In this document: positions 6,894 to 14,991 of the stretch, one piece after another
Layout of the letters: every line of letters starts with the position of its first letter
Position numbering within the stretch: position 1 is the stretch's first letter
Assembly (NCBI GenBank): GCA_041694515.1
Contig: JASMSZ010000151.1
Coordinates: forward strand, 1 to 22,115
Source: Halanaerobium sp041694515
Lineage (GTDB): Bacteria; Bacillota; Halanaerobiia; Halanaerobiales; Halanaerobiaceae
Direction of reading: 5' to 3'
DNA: 22,115 nt
Notes under the pieces: generated by a model
Told to the model about the DNA's origin: nothing
What the model saw: only the letters and a program-made list of their open reading frames with translations
Databases searched by the model: none
Made by a program: the position numbers and the translations under genes

Positions 6894-9185
6894 ATGGCTT
6901 TTAAGCATGTTAATAAAGGTGTCAAAAGAGTAGATGCCTATGAGAAAGTTACCGGTAAAGCCAAATTTGGAGCAGATCTGGAATTTGCAAATATGCTTCA
7001 TGCTAAAGTATTGAGGACAGAATATCCTCATGCTGAAATCAAAAAGATAGATACAGCTGAGGCGGAAGGGATGCCGGGTGTAAAAGGTGTATTTACAGCT
7101 CAGGATATTCCAAATAATCTTTTTGGAGTTATTGTTCAGGATCAGCAGGTGCTGGCAGATAAGAAAGTCCTTCTGGCTGGAGATGGAGTGGCAATGGCTG
7201 CCGCAGAAACTGAAGCCCAGGCAGCAGCAGCTCTGGAAAAGATTGAGGTTGAATACAGAGAACTGGAAGGTATTTTTGATCCACTGGAATCCCGCAAAGA
7301 AGGTGCCCTGAAATTGCATCCGGAAAAAGATGATAACCAGGTGATTCACCATCCTCTGCGTAAAGGGGATGTGGAAAAAGGTTTTGCAGAAGCAGATGTG
7401 ATTTTAGAAAGAGAATATACAACTCAGTTTATTGAACATAGTTATTTAGAGCCGGAGGCAGTTGTAGTTGTTCCCAATGAAGAAAACCATCTGGTTTCAG
7501 TTTATGGTTCAATTCAGAATCCTTATGCGACCAGAAACGCTGTTTCGGCGGTGCTGGAAGTTGAACTGGCTGAGGTAAGGGTTATTCAAAATCATATTGG
7601 AGGTTCTTTTGGTGGTAAAGATGAGGCAGTTTCGGCAATGGCTGCCCGGGCAGCAGTGATGGCACTGAAGACCGGGAGACCGGTTAAGATGGTCAACAGC
7701 AGGGAGGAGTCGTTTACCGAAAGTTATAAGCGGCATCCCTATCACTTAACATATAAAATAGGAGCAACGAAAGCCGGTAAGCTGACGGCAATGGAGATTG
7801 AGGCAGTGGCCGACAGCGGCGGCTATGCCTGTCAGACACCATTTGTAACCTGGCGCAGTGTGGTTCAGGCAGCAGGACCCTATGAAGTAGAAAATGTTAA
7901 AACTGATACCTGCGGCTATTATACCAATAATCCCTATACCGGGGCAATGCGCGGTTATGGTTCACCCCAGGTTATTTTTGCCCAGGAATCCTTAATGGAT
8001 GAGCTGGCAGCAGAGCTTGGCTTAGAACCGGTTGAACTCAGAAAAAGAAATATGTATTCTCAGGGTTCGGTTACAGCCAGCGGCCAGAAGTTAGAGCGGC
8101 ATACTGTTTCCTTAAATGAAGTTATGACTAAGGCAATGGAGGCCATAGATTACAAAAATAAATACGAAGAATATTCTAAAGAACAGCCTGGAGATAAAAA
8201 ACGGGGAATTGGACTTTCCATTTCCTTTAGAGGCTGCAGCCTGGGAGCAGAGGCAATTGATGCAGCAGCTTCTGTAATCCAGATCAATAAAGATGGTAGT
8301 GCAGCAGTCTACAGTGGTCTGGCAGAAAATGGTCAGGGTTTAAAAACTATCTTTTCTCAGATAGCAGCAGAAGTTTTAGGAATACCAATGAGCGAAGTTG
8401 AGTTTAAAGAACTGGACACCAGCTTTATTCCCGACAGCGGCTCCACAGTTGCCTCCCGGGCTACCTTAATTGGTGGTAATGCGGTTAAGGATGCAGCCGA
8501 GAAATTGAGGGGCAGAATTATGGACTTTGCCGCCGATAAATATGATTTTAAGACAGATCAGTTGGAATTAAAAGACGGCTTTTTATATGATGGTCAGGGC
8601 AGCAGATTGGCAACCTTTGCTGATCTAACAGGAGAGATGGGAAACACCGGTATTTTGATGTCAGCTTACGGCTGGTATAAATCACCTCCAATCTCCTGGG
8701 ATGAGGAAAAAGGATTCGGGAACCCTTATTTTACCTATGTCTACGGATGTCAGATAGCTGAGGTTGAAGTTGATACAGGAACCGGTGAGTTGAGCGTGCT
8801 CAAGATGGCAGCTGCTCATGATGTTGGCCGGGCAATTAATCCGGAAAATGTTAAAGGTCAGATTTATGGTGGAGTCATGATGGGCTTAGGTTATGGAATT
8901 ATGGAAGAACTTGAAGTTAGAGATGGAGTTATTCAGGGAACTAACTTCCATGACTATATGATTCCCACTATTAAAGATATGCCGGATATTAAACCGATAA
9001 TTGTAGAAAATCCTGATCCGGACGGCCCCTTTGGTGCCAAATCAATTGGGGAGCCGACTCTGGAATTAGGTAGTGCAGCAATAGCAAATGCAGTAGCTCA
9101 TGCTTCAGGTAAGAGAATTCGTTCTCTCCCCCTTAACTTAGAGCGGGTTTTAATCGGTCGTGCTCTGCATAAGGGAGGTAAATAA
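6894..9185 (+). CDS. xdhA: Xanthine dehydrogenase, molybdenum-binding subunit
   Basis: A complete 763-residue molybdopterin subunit of the xanthine oxidase family. The first domain (about 1-130) carries EKVTGKAKFGADLE. Cofactor-binding motifs follow: GGSFGGKDE at 236-244, GAMRGYG at 350-356, ENGQGLKT at 478-485 and GAKSIGEPTL at 714-723, with the catalytic base expected at Glu720. QFIEHSYLEPEA (178-189) carries the Glu (E186) matching the purine-contacting Glu802 of bovine xanthine oxidase, and NSREE (268-272) lies where the substrate-binding arginine is expected. It hydroxylates hypoxanthine to xanthine and xanthine to urate in the cytosol. The ATG follows TGGAGGTG. FAD and iron-sulfur subunits follow with gaps of two bases and an eight-base overlap, forming one operon. 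Related clostridial purine hydroxylases carry labile selenium at molybdenum, which the sequence cannot show; no maturation gene is in the window. Confidence 0.93.
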   Translation: MAFKHVNKGVKRVDAYEKVTGKAKFGADLEFANMLHAKVLRTEYPHAEIKKIDTAEAEGMPGVKGVFTAQDIPNNLFGVIVQDQQVLADKKVLLAGDGVAMAAAETEAQAAAALEKIEVEYRELEGIFDPLESRKEGALKLHPEKDDNQVIHHPLRKGDVEKGFAEADVILEREYTTQFIEHSYLEPEAVVVVPNEENHLVSVYGSIQNPYATRNAVSAVLEVELAEVRVIQNHIGGSFGGKDEAVSAMAARAAVMALKTGRPVKMVNSREESFTESYKRHPYHLTYKIGATKAGKLTAMEIEAVADSGGYACQTPFVTWRSVVQAAGPYEVENVKTDTCGYYTNNPYTGAMRGYGSPQVIFAQESLMDELAAELGLEPVELRKRNMYSQGSVTASGQKLERHTVSLNEVMTKAMEAIDYKNKYEEYSKEQPGDKKRGIGLSISFRGCSLGAEAIDAAASVIQINKDGSAAVYSGLAENGQGLKTIFSQIAAEVLGIPMSEVEFKELDTSFIPDSGSTVASRATLIGGNAVKDAAEKLRGRIMDFAADKYDFKTDQLELKDGFLYDGQGSRLATFADLTGEMGNTGILMSAYGWYKSPPISWDEEKGFGNPYFTYVYGCQIAEVEVDTGTGELSVLKMAAAHDVGRAINPENVKGQIYGGVMMGLGYGIMEELEVRDGVIQGTNFHDYMIPTIKDMPDIKPIIVENPDPDGPFGAKSIGEPTLELGSAAIANAVAHASGKRIRSLPLNLERVLIGRALHKGGK

Positions 9186-9187
9186 TA

Positions 9188-10063
9188 ATGGTCGAATATC
9201 AATTATTGAGAGCTCATAGTTTAGAAGAAGTACTGGAAATTCTGGCTAAAAAAAAGAAGGTGCAGATTCTGGCCGGAGGAACTGATTTAATGGTTGACCT
9301 CCACCAGCAGGATCCAAAATTTGAAAATATAGATTACCTTTTAGATATTACAGATGTAGCTGAACTTAAGGGAATCAAACTGGGTCCAGAAGTGGGAGAA
9401 ATTGGTGCTTTGACAACTCATGCAGAATTGTTAACTAACCCGGAAATAAAAGAAAAATTACCGTTTATTGGGGCAGCAGCAGGCAGTATCGGCTCAACTC
9501 AGATTAGAAATCGGGCCACTATTGGTGGTAATCTGGTCAATGCAGCAGCCTGTGCTGATTCCTTTTCGCCTTTGATTGCTCTGGGAGCAGAACTGGTACT
9601 GCGCGCTAAAGGTGGGGCACGTAGAGTTCTGCTGGAAGATTTTGTGGAATGGCCAAATCAGACTGTAATCAAAGATAATGAAGTTCTGGAAAAAATAGTT
9701 TTTAAGCTGCCCCGGGGAGAATATTACAGCAGTTACCAGAAGATTGGACGCCGTAATGCCCTAAGTATTTCCAGACTTTCTTTAACCCTGTTAGCTGAAG
9801 TGGAAAATGAAGCGATAAAAAATATTCAGGTTGTTTCTGGAGCTGCAACTCCTGCTCCTGTTCCCTTTAGAAAGGTAAATAAGTATTTAAAGGCTAAGAC
9901 TTTTGCTGAGATAGATCCTGCAGCAGCCGGGGAGATAGCAGCAGATGAGATGGTAGGTATTACAGGGGAAAGATGGTCAACCCCTTATAAACGGCCTGCT
10001 CTGAGTAAACTGGTAGAAAGAGCAGTGAAAGATTTATTGGAGGAGGCAGGATATAATGACTAA
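9188..10063 (+). CDS. xdhB: Xanthine dehydrogenase, FAD-binding subunit
   Basis: A 291-residue CO-dehydrogenase/xanthine-dehydrogenase medium subunit. The two flavin-binding signatures are present: LAGGTDLMVDL at about 28-38, contacting the FAD pyrophosphate, and GSTQIRNRATIGGNLVNA at 102-119, with the TIGGN loop at 111-115. The conserved KIGRRNALSISRLSLTL lies in the C-terminal half. It takes electrons from the iron-sulfur subunit and passes them to NAD+ or another acceptor. The start lies two bases after the xdhA stop and the end overlaps xdhC by eight bases, so the three subunits are probably made in fixed ratio. Confidence 0.93.
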   Translation: MVEYQLLRAHSLEEVLEILAKKKKVQILAGGTDLMVDLHQQDPKFENIDYLLDITDVAELKGIKLGPEVGEIGALTTHAELLTNPEIKEKLPFIGAAAGSIGSTQIRNRATIGGNLVNAAACADSFSPLIALGAELVLRAKGGARRVLLEDFVEWPNQTVIKDNEVLEKIVFKLPRGEYYSSYQKIGRRNALSISRLSLTLLAEVENEAIKNIQVVSGAATPAPVPFRKVNKYLKAKTFAEIDPAAAGEIAADEMVGITGERWSTPYKRPALSKLVERAVKDLLEEAGYND

Positions 10064-10529
10064 GTTAGATGTAGAAATAACGGTTAATGGATCTAAACAT
10101 AAATTAGAAGTTGGGAGTCAGGAAAGACTTTTAGATACCCTCAGAGATGAGCTGAAACTGACCGGAACCAAGGAAGGCTGCAGTGTTGGTGAATGTGGGG
10201 CCTGCACGGTAATTGTCGATGATCAGGCAGTTAATTCCTGTCTGGTACTCACAGCTCAGGTAGATGGCAGTGAGATTATCACAGTTGAGGGCCTGGAAAG
10301 CAAAAGTGGTCTGCATCCACTGCAGAAAGCTTTTATCGAAAAACAGGCTATCCAGTGCGGCTTCTGTACTCCGGGCATGCTGATGTCAGCTCTGGCACTT
10401 TTAAATACCAATCCGAATCCGGGTAAGGAAGAGATCAAAACAGCTCTGGAAGGAAATTTATGCCGCTGCACAGGTTATCAGCAGATAATTGATGCAGTTG
10501 AGATGGCTGCTGAAGAGTGGGGTGCCTAA
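10056..10529 (+). CDS. xdhC: Xanthine dehydrogenase, 2x[2Fe-2S] subunit
   Basis: 157 residues. The N-terminal plant-ferredoxin-like domain binds the first [2Fe-2S] cluster through Cys42, Cys47, Cys50 and Cys62 (EGCSVGECGACTV). The C-terminal helical domain binds the second through Cys101, Cys104, Cys136 and Cys138 (QCGFCTPGM and LCRCTGY). All eight ligands are present and the length is normal. It links the molybdenum site to FAD in the heterotrimer. The ATG sits inside the end of xdhB behind GGAGGAGG. The next gene starts one base after its stop. Confidence 0.95.
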   Translation: MTKLDVEITVNGSKHKLEVGSQERLLDTLRDELKLTGTKEGCSVGECGACTVIVDDQAVNSCLVLTAQVDGSEIITVEGLESKSGLHPLQKAFIEKQAIQCGFCTPGMLMSALALLNTNPNPGKEEIKTALEGNLCRCTGYQQIIDAVEMAAEEWGA

Positions 10530-10530
10530 A

Positions 10531-11895
10531 ATGGGAAGAATTTTAATAAAAAATGTGAAAGAAATTATAACAATGAATAAAAATCGGGAGCGGCTAAAAA
10601 ATGCCGATCTCCTGATTGAAGATGGTAAAATTGCAAGAATGGGCAGAGATATCGAAGTTGAAGGAGAAGTGGACCGCACTATTAATGGTCGTGATTACTT
10701 CCTTTTTCCCGGTCTGGTTAATCTGCACCATCATTTTTATCAAGCGTTGACCCGTAATCTGCCTGAGGCGCAGGAATCAGAACTTTTTGACTGGTTAAAG
10801 TATCTTTATCCAATCTGGTCCCGGGTTAATCCGGATGCAGTCTATTATTCAACTCTGCTGGCAGCAGGGGAACTTTTAAAAACTGGCTGTACAACGACCA
10901 GTGATCACTTTTATGTTTTTCCTAAATCACAACCTTCAAACCTGATTGATAATCAGTTTGAAGCTGCAAAAGAAATCGGGATTCGTTTTCATGGAACCCG
11001 GGGCAGTATGTCCTTAAGCGAAAAAGATGGTGGGCTGCCGCCTGATTCAGTGGTCCAGACTGATCAGGAGATATTAAAGGATTCCCGCAGGGTAATTGAA
11101 AAATATCATGACAGCTCTCCTTTTGCCATGCAGCGGGTAGCTTTAGCTCCCTGTTCACCTTTTTCGGTGACTGAAGAGCTGATGATAGAGTCGGTTGAGC
11201 TGGCCCGGGACTATGGAGTTCAGGCCCACACTCATCTGGCAGAAACTAAAGATGAGGAACAGTTTGTTTTAGAAAAAACCGGACTCAGACCCTTAGCTTA
11301 TATGGAAAAACTGGGCTGGGTCGGCAGTGATATCTGGTATGCACATGGAGTTCACCTGACCAGTGAGGAACTGGCAAGAATGGCCGAAACCGGCACCGGT
11401 GTTTCGCACTGCCCGGTTTCCAATATGAAGCTTTCTTCGGGAGCAGCTAAAGTGCCGGAAATGATCAAAAAAGGAGTCCCAGTTGGTCTGGGAGTTGACG
11501 GCAGTTCCAGCAATGATTCTTCCAATATGATTTTAGAGATGAAGGAGGCCTTTTTGATGCACCGGCTGGTCCACGGGATGAAATCAATTACAGCCGAAGA
11601 TGTGCTGGCCCTGGCCACAAATGGGGGCCGGGATGTCTTATCTCAGCCGGAAATCGGAAGTCTGGAAGTTGATAAAGCGGCTGATATGTTTCTGGTTAAT
11701 TCTAAAAGGCTTGGTTTTGCCGGCGGCTTATATGATCCGGTTTCAGCGATAGTTAATACTGGAGATACTCAGATCGTTGATTATACAATTGTTAATGGTG
11801 AGATTGTGGTTGAAGAGGGAGAGCTGACGCGGGCTGATGAAGCTGAGATTATAGCAGAGGCTAATTCTATTTCTGCTGAGATGGTAAATGGCTAA
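10531..11895 (+). CDS. Probable 8-oxoguanine deaminase (amidohydrolase superfamily)
   Basis: A 454-residue metal-dependent deaminase. Metal and catalytic residues: His66 and His68 (in NLHHHFYQALTR), His235 and Glu238 (AHTHLAE), His272 (YAHGVH) and Asp323 (LGVDGSSSNDSSNM). The stretches TRGSMSLSEKDGGLPP, LAPCSPFSVT and GVDGSSSNDSSNMILE closely match Pseudomonas 8-oxoguanine deaminase (PA0142) as I remember it, and differ from SsnA and from ordinary guanine deaminase. The reaction would be 8-oxoguanine plus water to urate plus ammonia. Isocytosine or another oxopurine substrate is possible. The start is ATG 10531, one base after the xdhC stop; an upstream in-frame ATG at 10489 would run through xdhC and is not preferred. 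Tight coupling to xanthine dehydrogenase suggests a joint route to urate. Its stop codon lies inside the left arm of the downstream inverted repeat. Confidence 0.83.
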   Translation: MGRILIKNVKEIITMNKNRERLKNADLLIEDGKIARMGRDIEVEGEVDRTINGRDYFLFPGLVNLHHHFYQALTRNLPEAQESELFDWLKYLYPIWSRVNPDAVYYSTLLAAGELLKTGCTTTSDHFYVFPKSQPSNLIDNQFEAAKEIGIRFHGTRGSMSLSEKDGGLPPDSVVQTDQEILKDSRRVIEKYHDSSPFAMQRVALAPCSPFSVTEELMIESVELARDYGVQAHTHLAETKDEEQFVLEKTGLRPLAYMEKLGWVGSDIWYAHGVHLTSEELARMAETGTGVSHCPVSNMKLSSGAAKVPEMIKKGVPVGLGVDGSSSNDSSNMILEMKEAFLMHRLVHGMKSITAEDVLALATNGGRDVLSQPEIGSLEVDKAADMFLVNSKRLGFAGGLYDPVSAIVNTGDTQIVDYTIVNGEIVVEEGELTRADEAEIIAEANSISAEMVNG

Positions 11896-12162
11896 GAAAA
11901 GTTTTGAATCAATATTTTTGACTAAAATAGGATAAATTTGTTCCAACATTAATTTTAAAATTAAACTAAGATTCATATTTCCGTTAAATCAGACTTTCTT
12001 CCCGATCAGCACCTCCTGTGCTGCGGTCAGCTAAAAACCTCGTGTTTTTAGGTCTGATTTAACTTAATATTCATCAAGTTTAATTAGATAAAATAACTGA
12101 GTCATCAAATTTATTCCTATTTCAGTCAAAAACACTTAATAACTGTTAAACTTTTCTTAGCC
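11890..12162. other. 273-bp nested inverted repeat with three-way-junction core
   Basis: Four successive blocks pair across a common centre. GGCTAAGAAAAGTTT (11890-11904) pairs perfectly with 12148-12162. Bases 11915-11940 pair with 12106-12132 (one mismatch, one bulge). AATTAAACT (11959-11967) pairs with 12077-12085. GTTAAATCAGAC (11983-11994) pairs with 12052-12063. The centre carries hairpins CAGCAC/GTGCTG (12007-12012 with 12018-12023) and CTAAAAAC/GTTTTTAG (12031-12038 with 12044-12051), the latter abutting the last block. The element begins inside the end of the 8-oxoguanine deaminase gene and supplies its stop codon. The rest of the gap to ssnA (12163-12316) has a CAGGCAA/TTGCCTG hairpin (12167-12173 with 12194-12200) and no clear promoter. 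It could be a large structured RNA, a MITE, or a compound terminator and leader. No target duplication is evident. Confidence 0.75.
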
Positions 12163-12316
12163 TCAACAGGCAACCGCAGAAATTGAATTATCCTTGCCTG
12201 GGTTAGACCTGTGGTGTTGATTAAGATCTTGATCTGGCGAGAGGAGTTTAAGCTGTATTGAAGGAGCTTTAGTCAGAGTAAGTTACATTATTTATAGTAA
12301 AGAAAGGAGTGGTTTC

Positions 12317-13648
12317 TTGCTCTTATTAACTAACGGAACAGTGATTACTCATGATCAGGATAATCGAGTTATTAAAAATGGAGCTGTTTTAATTGAGGGA
12401 AAAGAAATTAAGGCTTTAGGTGAATCTGAACTTTTAAAATCAAAGTATCCGGAGGCTGAGCTTAAGGATGTGCAGGGCAAAATTATTATGCCGGGGATGA
12501 TCAATACTCATATGCATATTTACAGCACCTTTGCCCGGGGTATGGATTTAAAAACCGAGCAGCCGCCCCGTCATTTTTTAGAAATCCTGGAGAAAATGTG
12601 GTGGCGGGTGGACAGCACCTTAAAAGCTGACGATATTTATTACAGTGCTCTTTATACCTTTTTGACAGGCTTAAAACAGGGTGTGACCTCTGTTTTTGAC
12701 CACCATGCAAGCTACGGACAGGTAAGTTATTCGCTTGATCTGGTAGCCAAAGCAGTGGAGGAACTGGGTCTCAGAGCTGATCTCTGTTATGAGATTTCTG
12801 ACCGTAACGGTGAGGAACAGTCTCAGGCAGCAGTTAAAGAAACTGAGGGTTTTTTAAAGAAGATTAGGGAGAAAAATTTGGATCATTTAAACGGTAGAAT
12901 TGGTTTACATGCTTCGTTTACTCTAGAAGATGAAACTCTAGCAGAAGTTTCAGAGCTGGCAGATGACTTAGACAGCAATTTTCATATCCATGCAGCTGAG
13001 GGACGGACTGATTTAGAAGACAGCCGCCTCCGCGGCTATAATGGAGCTGTTAAGAGGCTTGATCAGTACAATATCTGGCGGCCGGGGACAATTGCTGTCC
13101 ATGGAGTCCATCTGCAGGAAGGTGAGCTGGAGATTTTAAAAGATAATGATTGTTATCTGATAAATAATCCAGAATCCAATATGGGTAATGCAGTAGGAGC
13201 AGCTCCACTAAAGGAAGCTCTGGATAAAGGTTTAAAAGTTGGACTGGGAACAGATGGTTATACAACAGATATGTTTGAGAGTATTAAGGTTGCCAATTTA
13301 ATGCTCAAACACCAGAATCGAGATCCTCGTCTGGGCTGGACTGAAATTCCGCAGATGGTTTTTAAAACAAATGCTATGCTGGCCAGTGAAAGCTTTGATA
13401 CTCAGCTTGGAGTTTTAAAAGAGGGGGCAGCTGCAGACATTATTGTAGTTGATTACAGCCCGCCAACGGAAATAAATAGTGATAATACTTATGCCCACAT
13501 CTTATTTGGAATCAATGGGGGCATGGTTGAGACAACAATTGTTAACGGTAAAATATTAATGGAAAATCGGGAGGTGCAGGTAGTTGATGATCAGAAAATC
13601 ACCCATGAAACAAAAGAACAGGCAGACGATTTCTGGAGCAGATTTTGA
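12317..13648 (+). CDS. ssnA: SsnA-type aminohydrolase
   Basis: A 443-residue amidohydrolase-superfamily protein. Metal-site residues are His65 and His67 (INTHMHIYS), His223/His225 and Glu228 (FHIHAAE), His262 (VHGVH) and Asp313 (LGTDGYTTDMFE). MWWRVD (94-99), GVTSVFDHHAS (122-132) and the SNMGNAVG block resemble E. coli SsnA, which lies in the ygeW-ygfK-ssnA-xdhD purine region. SsnA is presumed to deaminate or hydrolyse a purine or purine-derived ring, but its substrate has not been settled as far as I know. The start is TTG 12317, with AAAGGAG seven bases upstream; no better ATG exists. Its 3' end overlaps the next gene by about 60 bp, and it is the first gene after the large inverted repeat, so it probably heads the operon of the second hydroxylase. 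Confidence 0.88.
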   Translation: MLLLTNGTVITHDQDNRVIKNGAVLIEGKEIKALGESELLKSKYPEAELKDVQGKIIMPGMINTHMHIYSTFARGMDLKTEQPPRHFLEILEKMWWRVDSTLKADDIYYSALYTFLTGLKQGVTSVFDHHASYGQVSYSLDLVAKAVEELGLRADLCYEISDRNGEEQSQAAVKETEGFLKKIREKNLDHLNGRIGLHASFTLEDETLAEVSELADDLDSNFHIHAAEGRTDLEDSRLRGYNGAVKRLDQYNIWRPGTIAVHGVHLQEGELEILKDNDCYLINNPESNMGNAVGAAPLKEALDKGLKVGLGTDGYTTDMFESIKVANLMLKHQNRDPRLGWTEIPQMVFKTNAMLASESFDTQLGVLKEGAAADIIVVDYSPPTEINSDNTYAHILFGINGGMVETTIVNGKILMENREVQVVDDQKITHETKEQADDFWSRF

Positions 13649-14498
13649 GCAGTATTTTCAGCCTCACAATTTAGATAAAGCTCTGGAAATTAAAGCAGAA
13701 TATGAGGATCAGATTGAGGTGGCAGCAGGTACTACAGATCTGCTGGTAGCAAATTATGAGAAGCTGCATCAAATTAAAACTTGGCTGGATCTGGATAAAT
13801 TAGATGAACTGCGCAAAATTGAAATTTTGGAGAATGAGCTGCATATAGGAGCAATGGTAACTCATCTGCAGCTGATGAAATCAGATTTGATTAAGGAGAA
13901 TTTTGCAGTTCTGGCTGCAGCAGCAGAGGATGTTGGCTCACCGCAGATTAGAAGTAGGGGTACAATTGGCGGTAATATCTGTACTTCCTCACCGGCAGGA
14001 GATCTTCTGGCACCACTTTTAAGTTATCAGGCCAGTTTTAAACTGCAGTCAGCTGAAGCTGAAAGAATTGTGGGAGCAGAAGAGTTTTTTACCGGACCAA
14101 AAAGAAATTTAATGGAAGCAGATGAACTTTTAACAGAAATAATTATTCCACTGACAGAAAATGAGAGAGAAGGTGCCTGGGTTAAAGTTGGACGCCGCAA
14201 GGCCCTTGTTATTTCTACTCTGACCCTTTCGGTAGTACTTGAATTTGAAGCTGAGCAGATAGTAAAAGCAGGAGTGGCTATGGGTTCAGTTGCTCCAACC
14301 CCGATTAGGCTTAGAGAAGTTGAAGAAATGATGCTCGGGAATACCCTGGCTGAGCTCGATTATAAGAAGCTGGGTCAGGAAGTTAAAGTCCGAATTAATC
14401 CTATTGATGATTTAAGAGGAACTAAAGAATATAGAGAAGATGCAGCAGCTGATGTAATGATCAGAGCTTTAAATGAGATTGAAAGGAAAAGGGGGTGA
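13584..14498 (+). CDS. FAD subunit of a second molybdenum hydroxylase (nicotinate-dehydrogenase-like)
   Basis: About 304 residues of the FAD-binding medium-subunit family. The flavin motifs are AAGTTDLLV (47-55 from the TTG) and GSPQIRSRGTIGGNICTS (118-135, with TIGGN at 127-131), followed by WVKVGRRKALVIST. Starts at TTG 13584 or ATG 13587 share the ribosome site GGGAGGTG at 13569-13576; the first fits spacing best. A later ATG at 13605 lacks a binding site. All choices overlap the ssnA end by at least 44 bases. The N-terminal 20 residues precede the usual family start. Iron-sulfur and two molybdenum-subunit genes follow at once. Its size (about 33 kDa) matches NdhF of Eubacterium barkeri nicotinate dehydrogenase, as does the gene order. 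It would carry electrons from the [2Fe-2S] clusters to a pyridine nucleotide. Confidence 0.9.
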   Translation: MMIRKSPMKQKNRQTISGADFEQYFQPHNLDKALEIKAEYEDQIEVAAGTTDLLVANYEKLHQIKTWLDLDKLDELRKIEILENELHIGAMVTHLQLMKSDLIKENFAVLAAAAEDVGSPQIRSRGTIGGNICTSSPAGDLLAPLLSYQASFKLQSAEAERIVGAEEFFTGPKRNLMEADELLTEIIIPLTENEREGAWVKVGRRKALVISTLTLSVVLEFEAEQIVKAGVAMGSVAPTPIRLREVEEMMLGNTLAELDYKKLGQEVKVRINPIDDLRGTKEYREDAAADVMIRALNEIERKRG

Positions 14499-14505
14499 GC
14501 AGCTG

Positions 14506-14991
14506 ATGCAGATTACATTTACAGTTAATGGAGAAGAAAGAGAATTGGAAGTTACTCCCTATACCAGGCTGCTCGATTTATTGAGAGAAGATCTCGGTTT
14601 AACCGGAGTTAAAGAAGGCTGTGGTAAAGGTGAGTGTGGAGCCTGTACAGTAATTATGAACGGAGAACTAACAGCTTCCTGTCTGGTTCCAGCTCCTCAG
14701 GCTGATCAGGCAGAGATTTTAACAGTAGAAGGATTGGGAACAAGGGATGATCTACATCCAATTCAGGAATCATTTGTGGAAGCAGGAGCAGTTCAATGCG
14801 GCTACTGTATTCCCGGTATGATTTTAGCAGGCAAAAGACTGCTGGATCAAAATCCTGAGCCAACAGAAAAAGAAGTACGCTACGGATTATCCGGTAATAT
14901 CTGCCGCTGTACCGGTTATGCAAAGATTATTGATGCCGTCATGCTGGCAGCAGATAAACTTGCAGTTGAAGGAAGTGATAGCAGTGACTGA
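14506..14991 (+). CDS. 2x[2Fe-2S] subunit of the second molybdenum hydroxylase
   Basis: 161 residues. The first cluster is held by Cys39, Cys44, Cys47 and Cys59 (EGCGKGECGACTV) and the second by Cys98, Cys101, Cys133 and Cys135 (QCGYCIPGM and ICRCTGY). All ligands are intact. The start is ATG 14506 behind GGGGGTGAG; an upstream in-frame ATG at 14473 lies inside the FAD gene and would add eleven unconserved residues. It lies seven bases after the FAD gene and overlaps the next gene by eight bases. It is the electron relay between the molybdenum site and FAD, the counterpart of NdhS in nicotinate dehydrogenase. Confidence 0.93.
   Translation: MQITFTVNGEERELEVTPYTRLLDLLREDLGLTGVKEGCGKGECGACTVIMNGELTASCLVPAPQADQAEILTVEGLGTRDDLHPIQESFVEAGAVQCGYCIPGMILAGKRLLDQNPEPTEKEVRYGLSGNICRCTGYAKIIDAVMLAADKLAVEGSDSSD

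Noticed and set aside
10489..10530. Upstream start giving a 468-residue 8-oxoguanine deaminase
   Set aside because: The extra 14 residues overlap the conserved end of xdhC in another frame, while ATG 10531 begins the normal amidohydrolase N-terminus.
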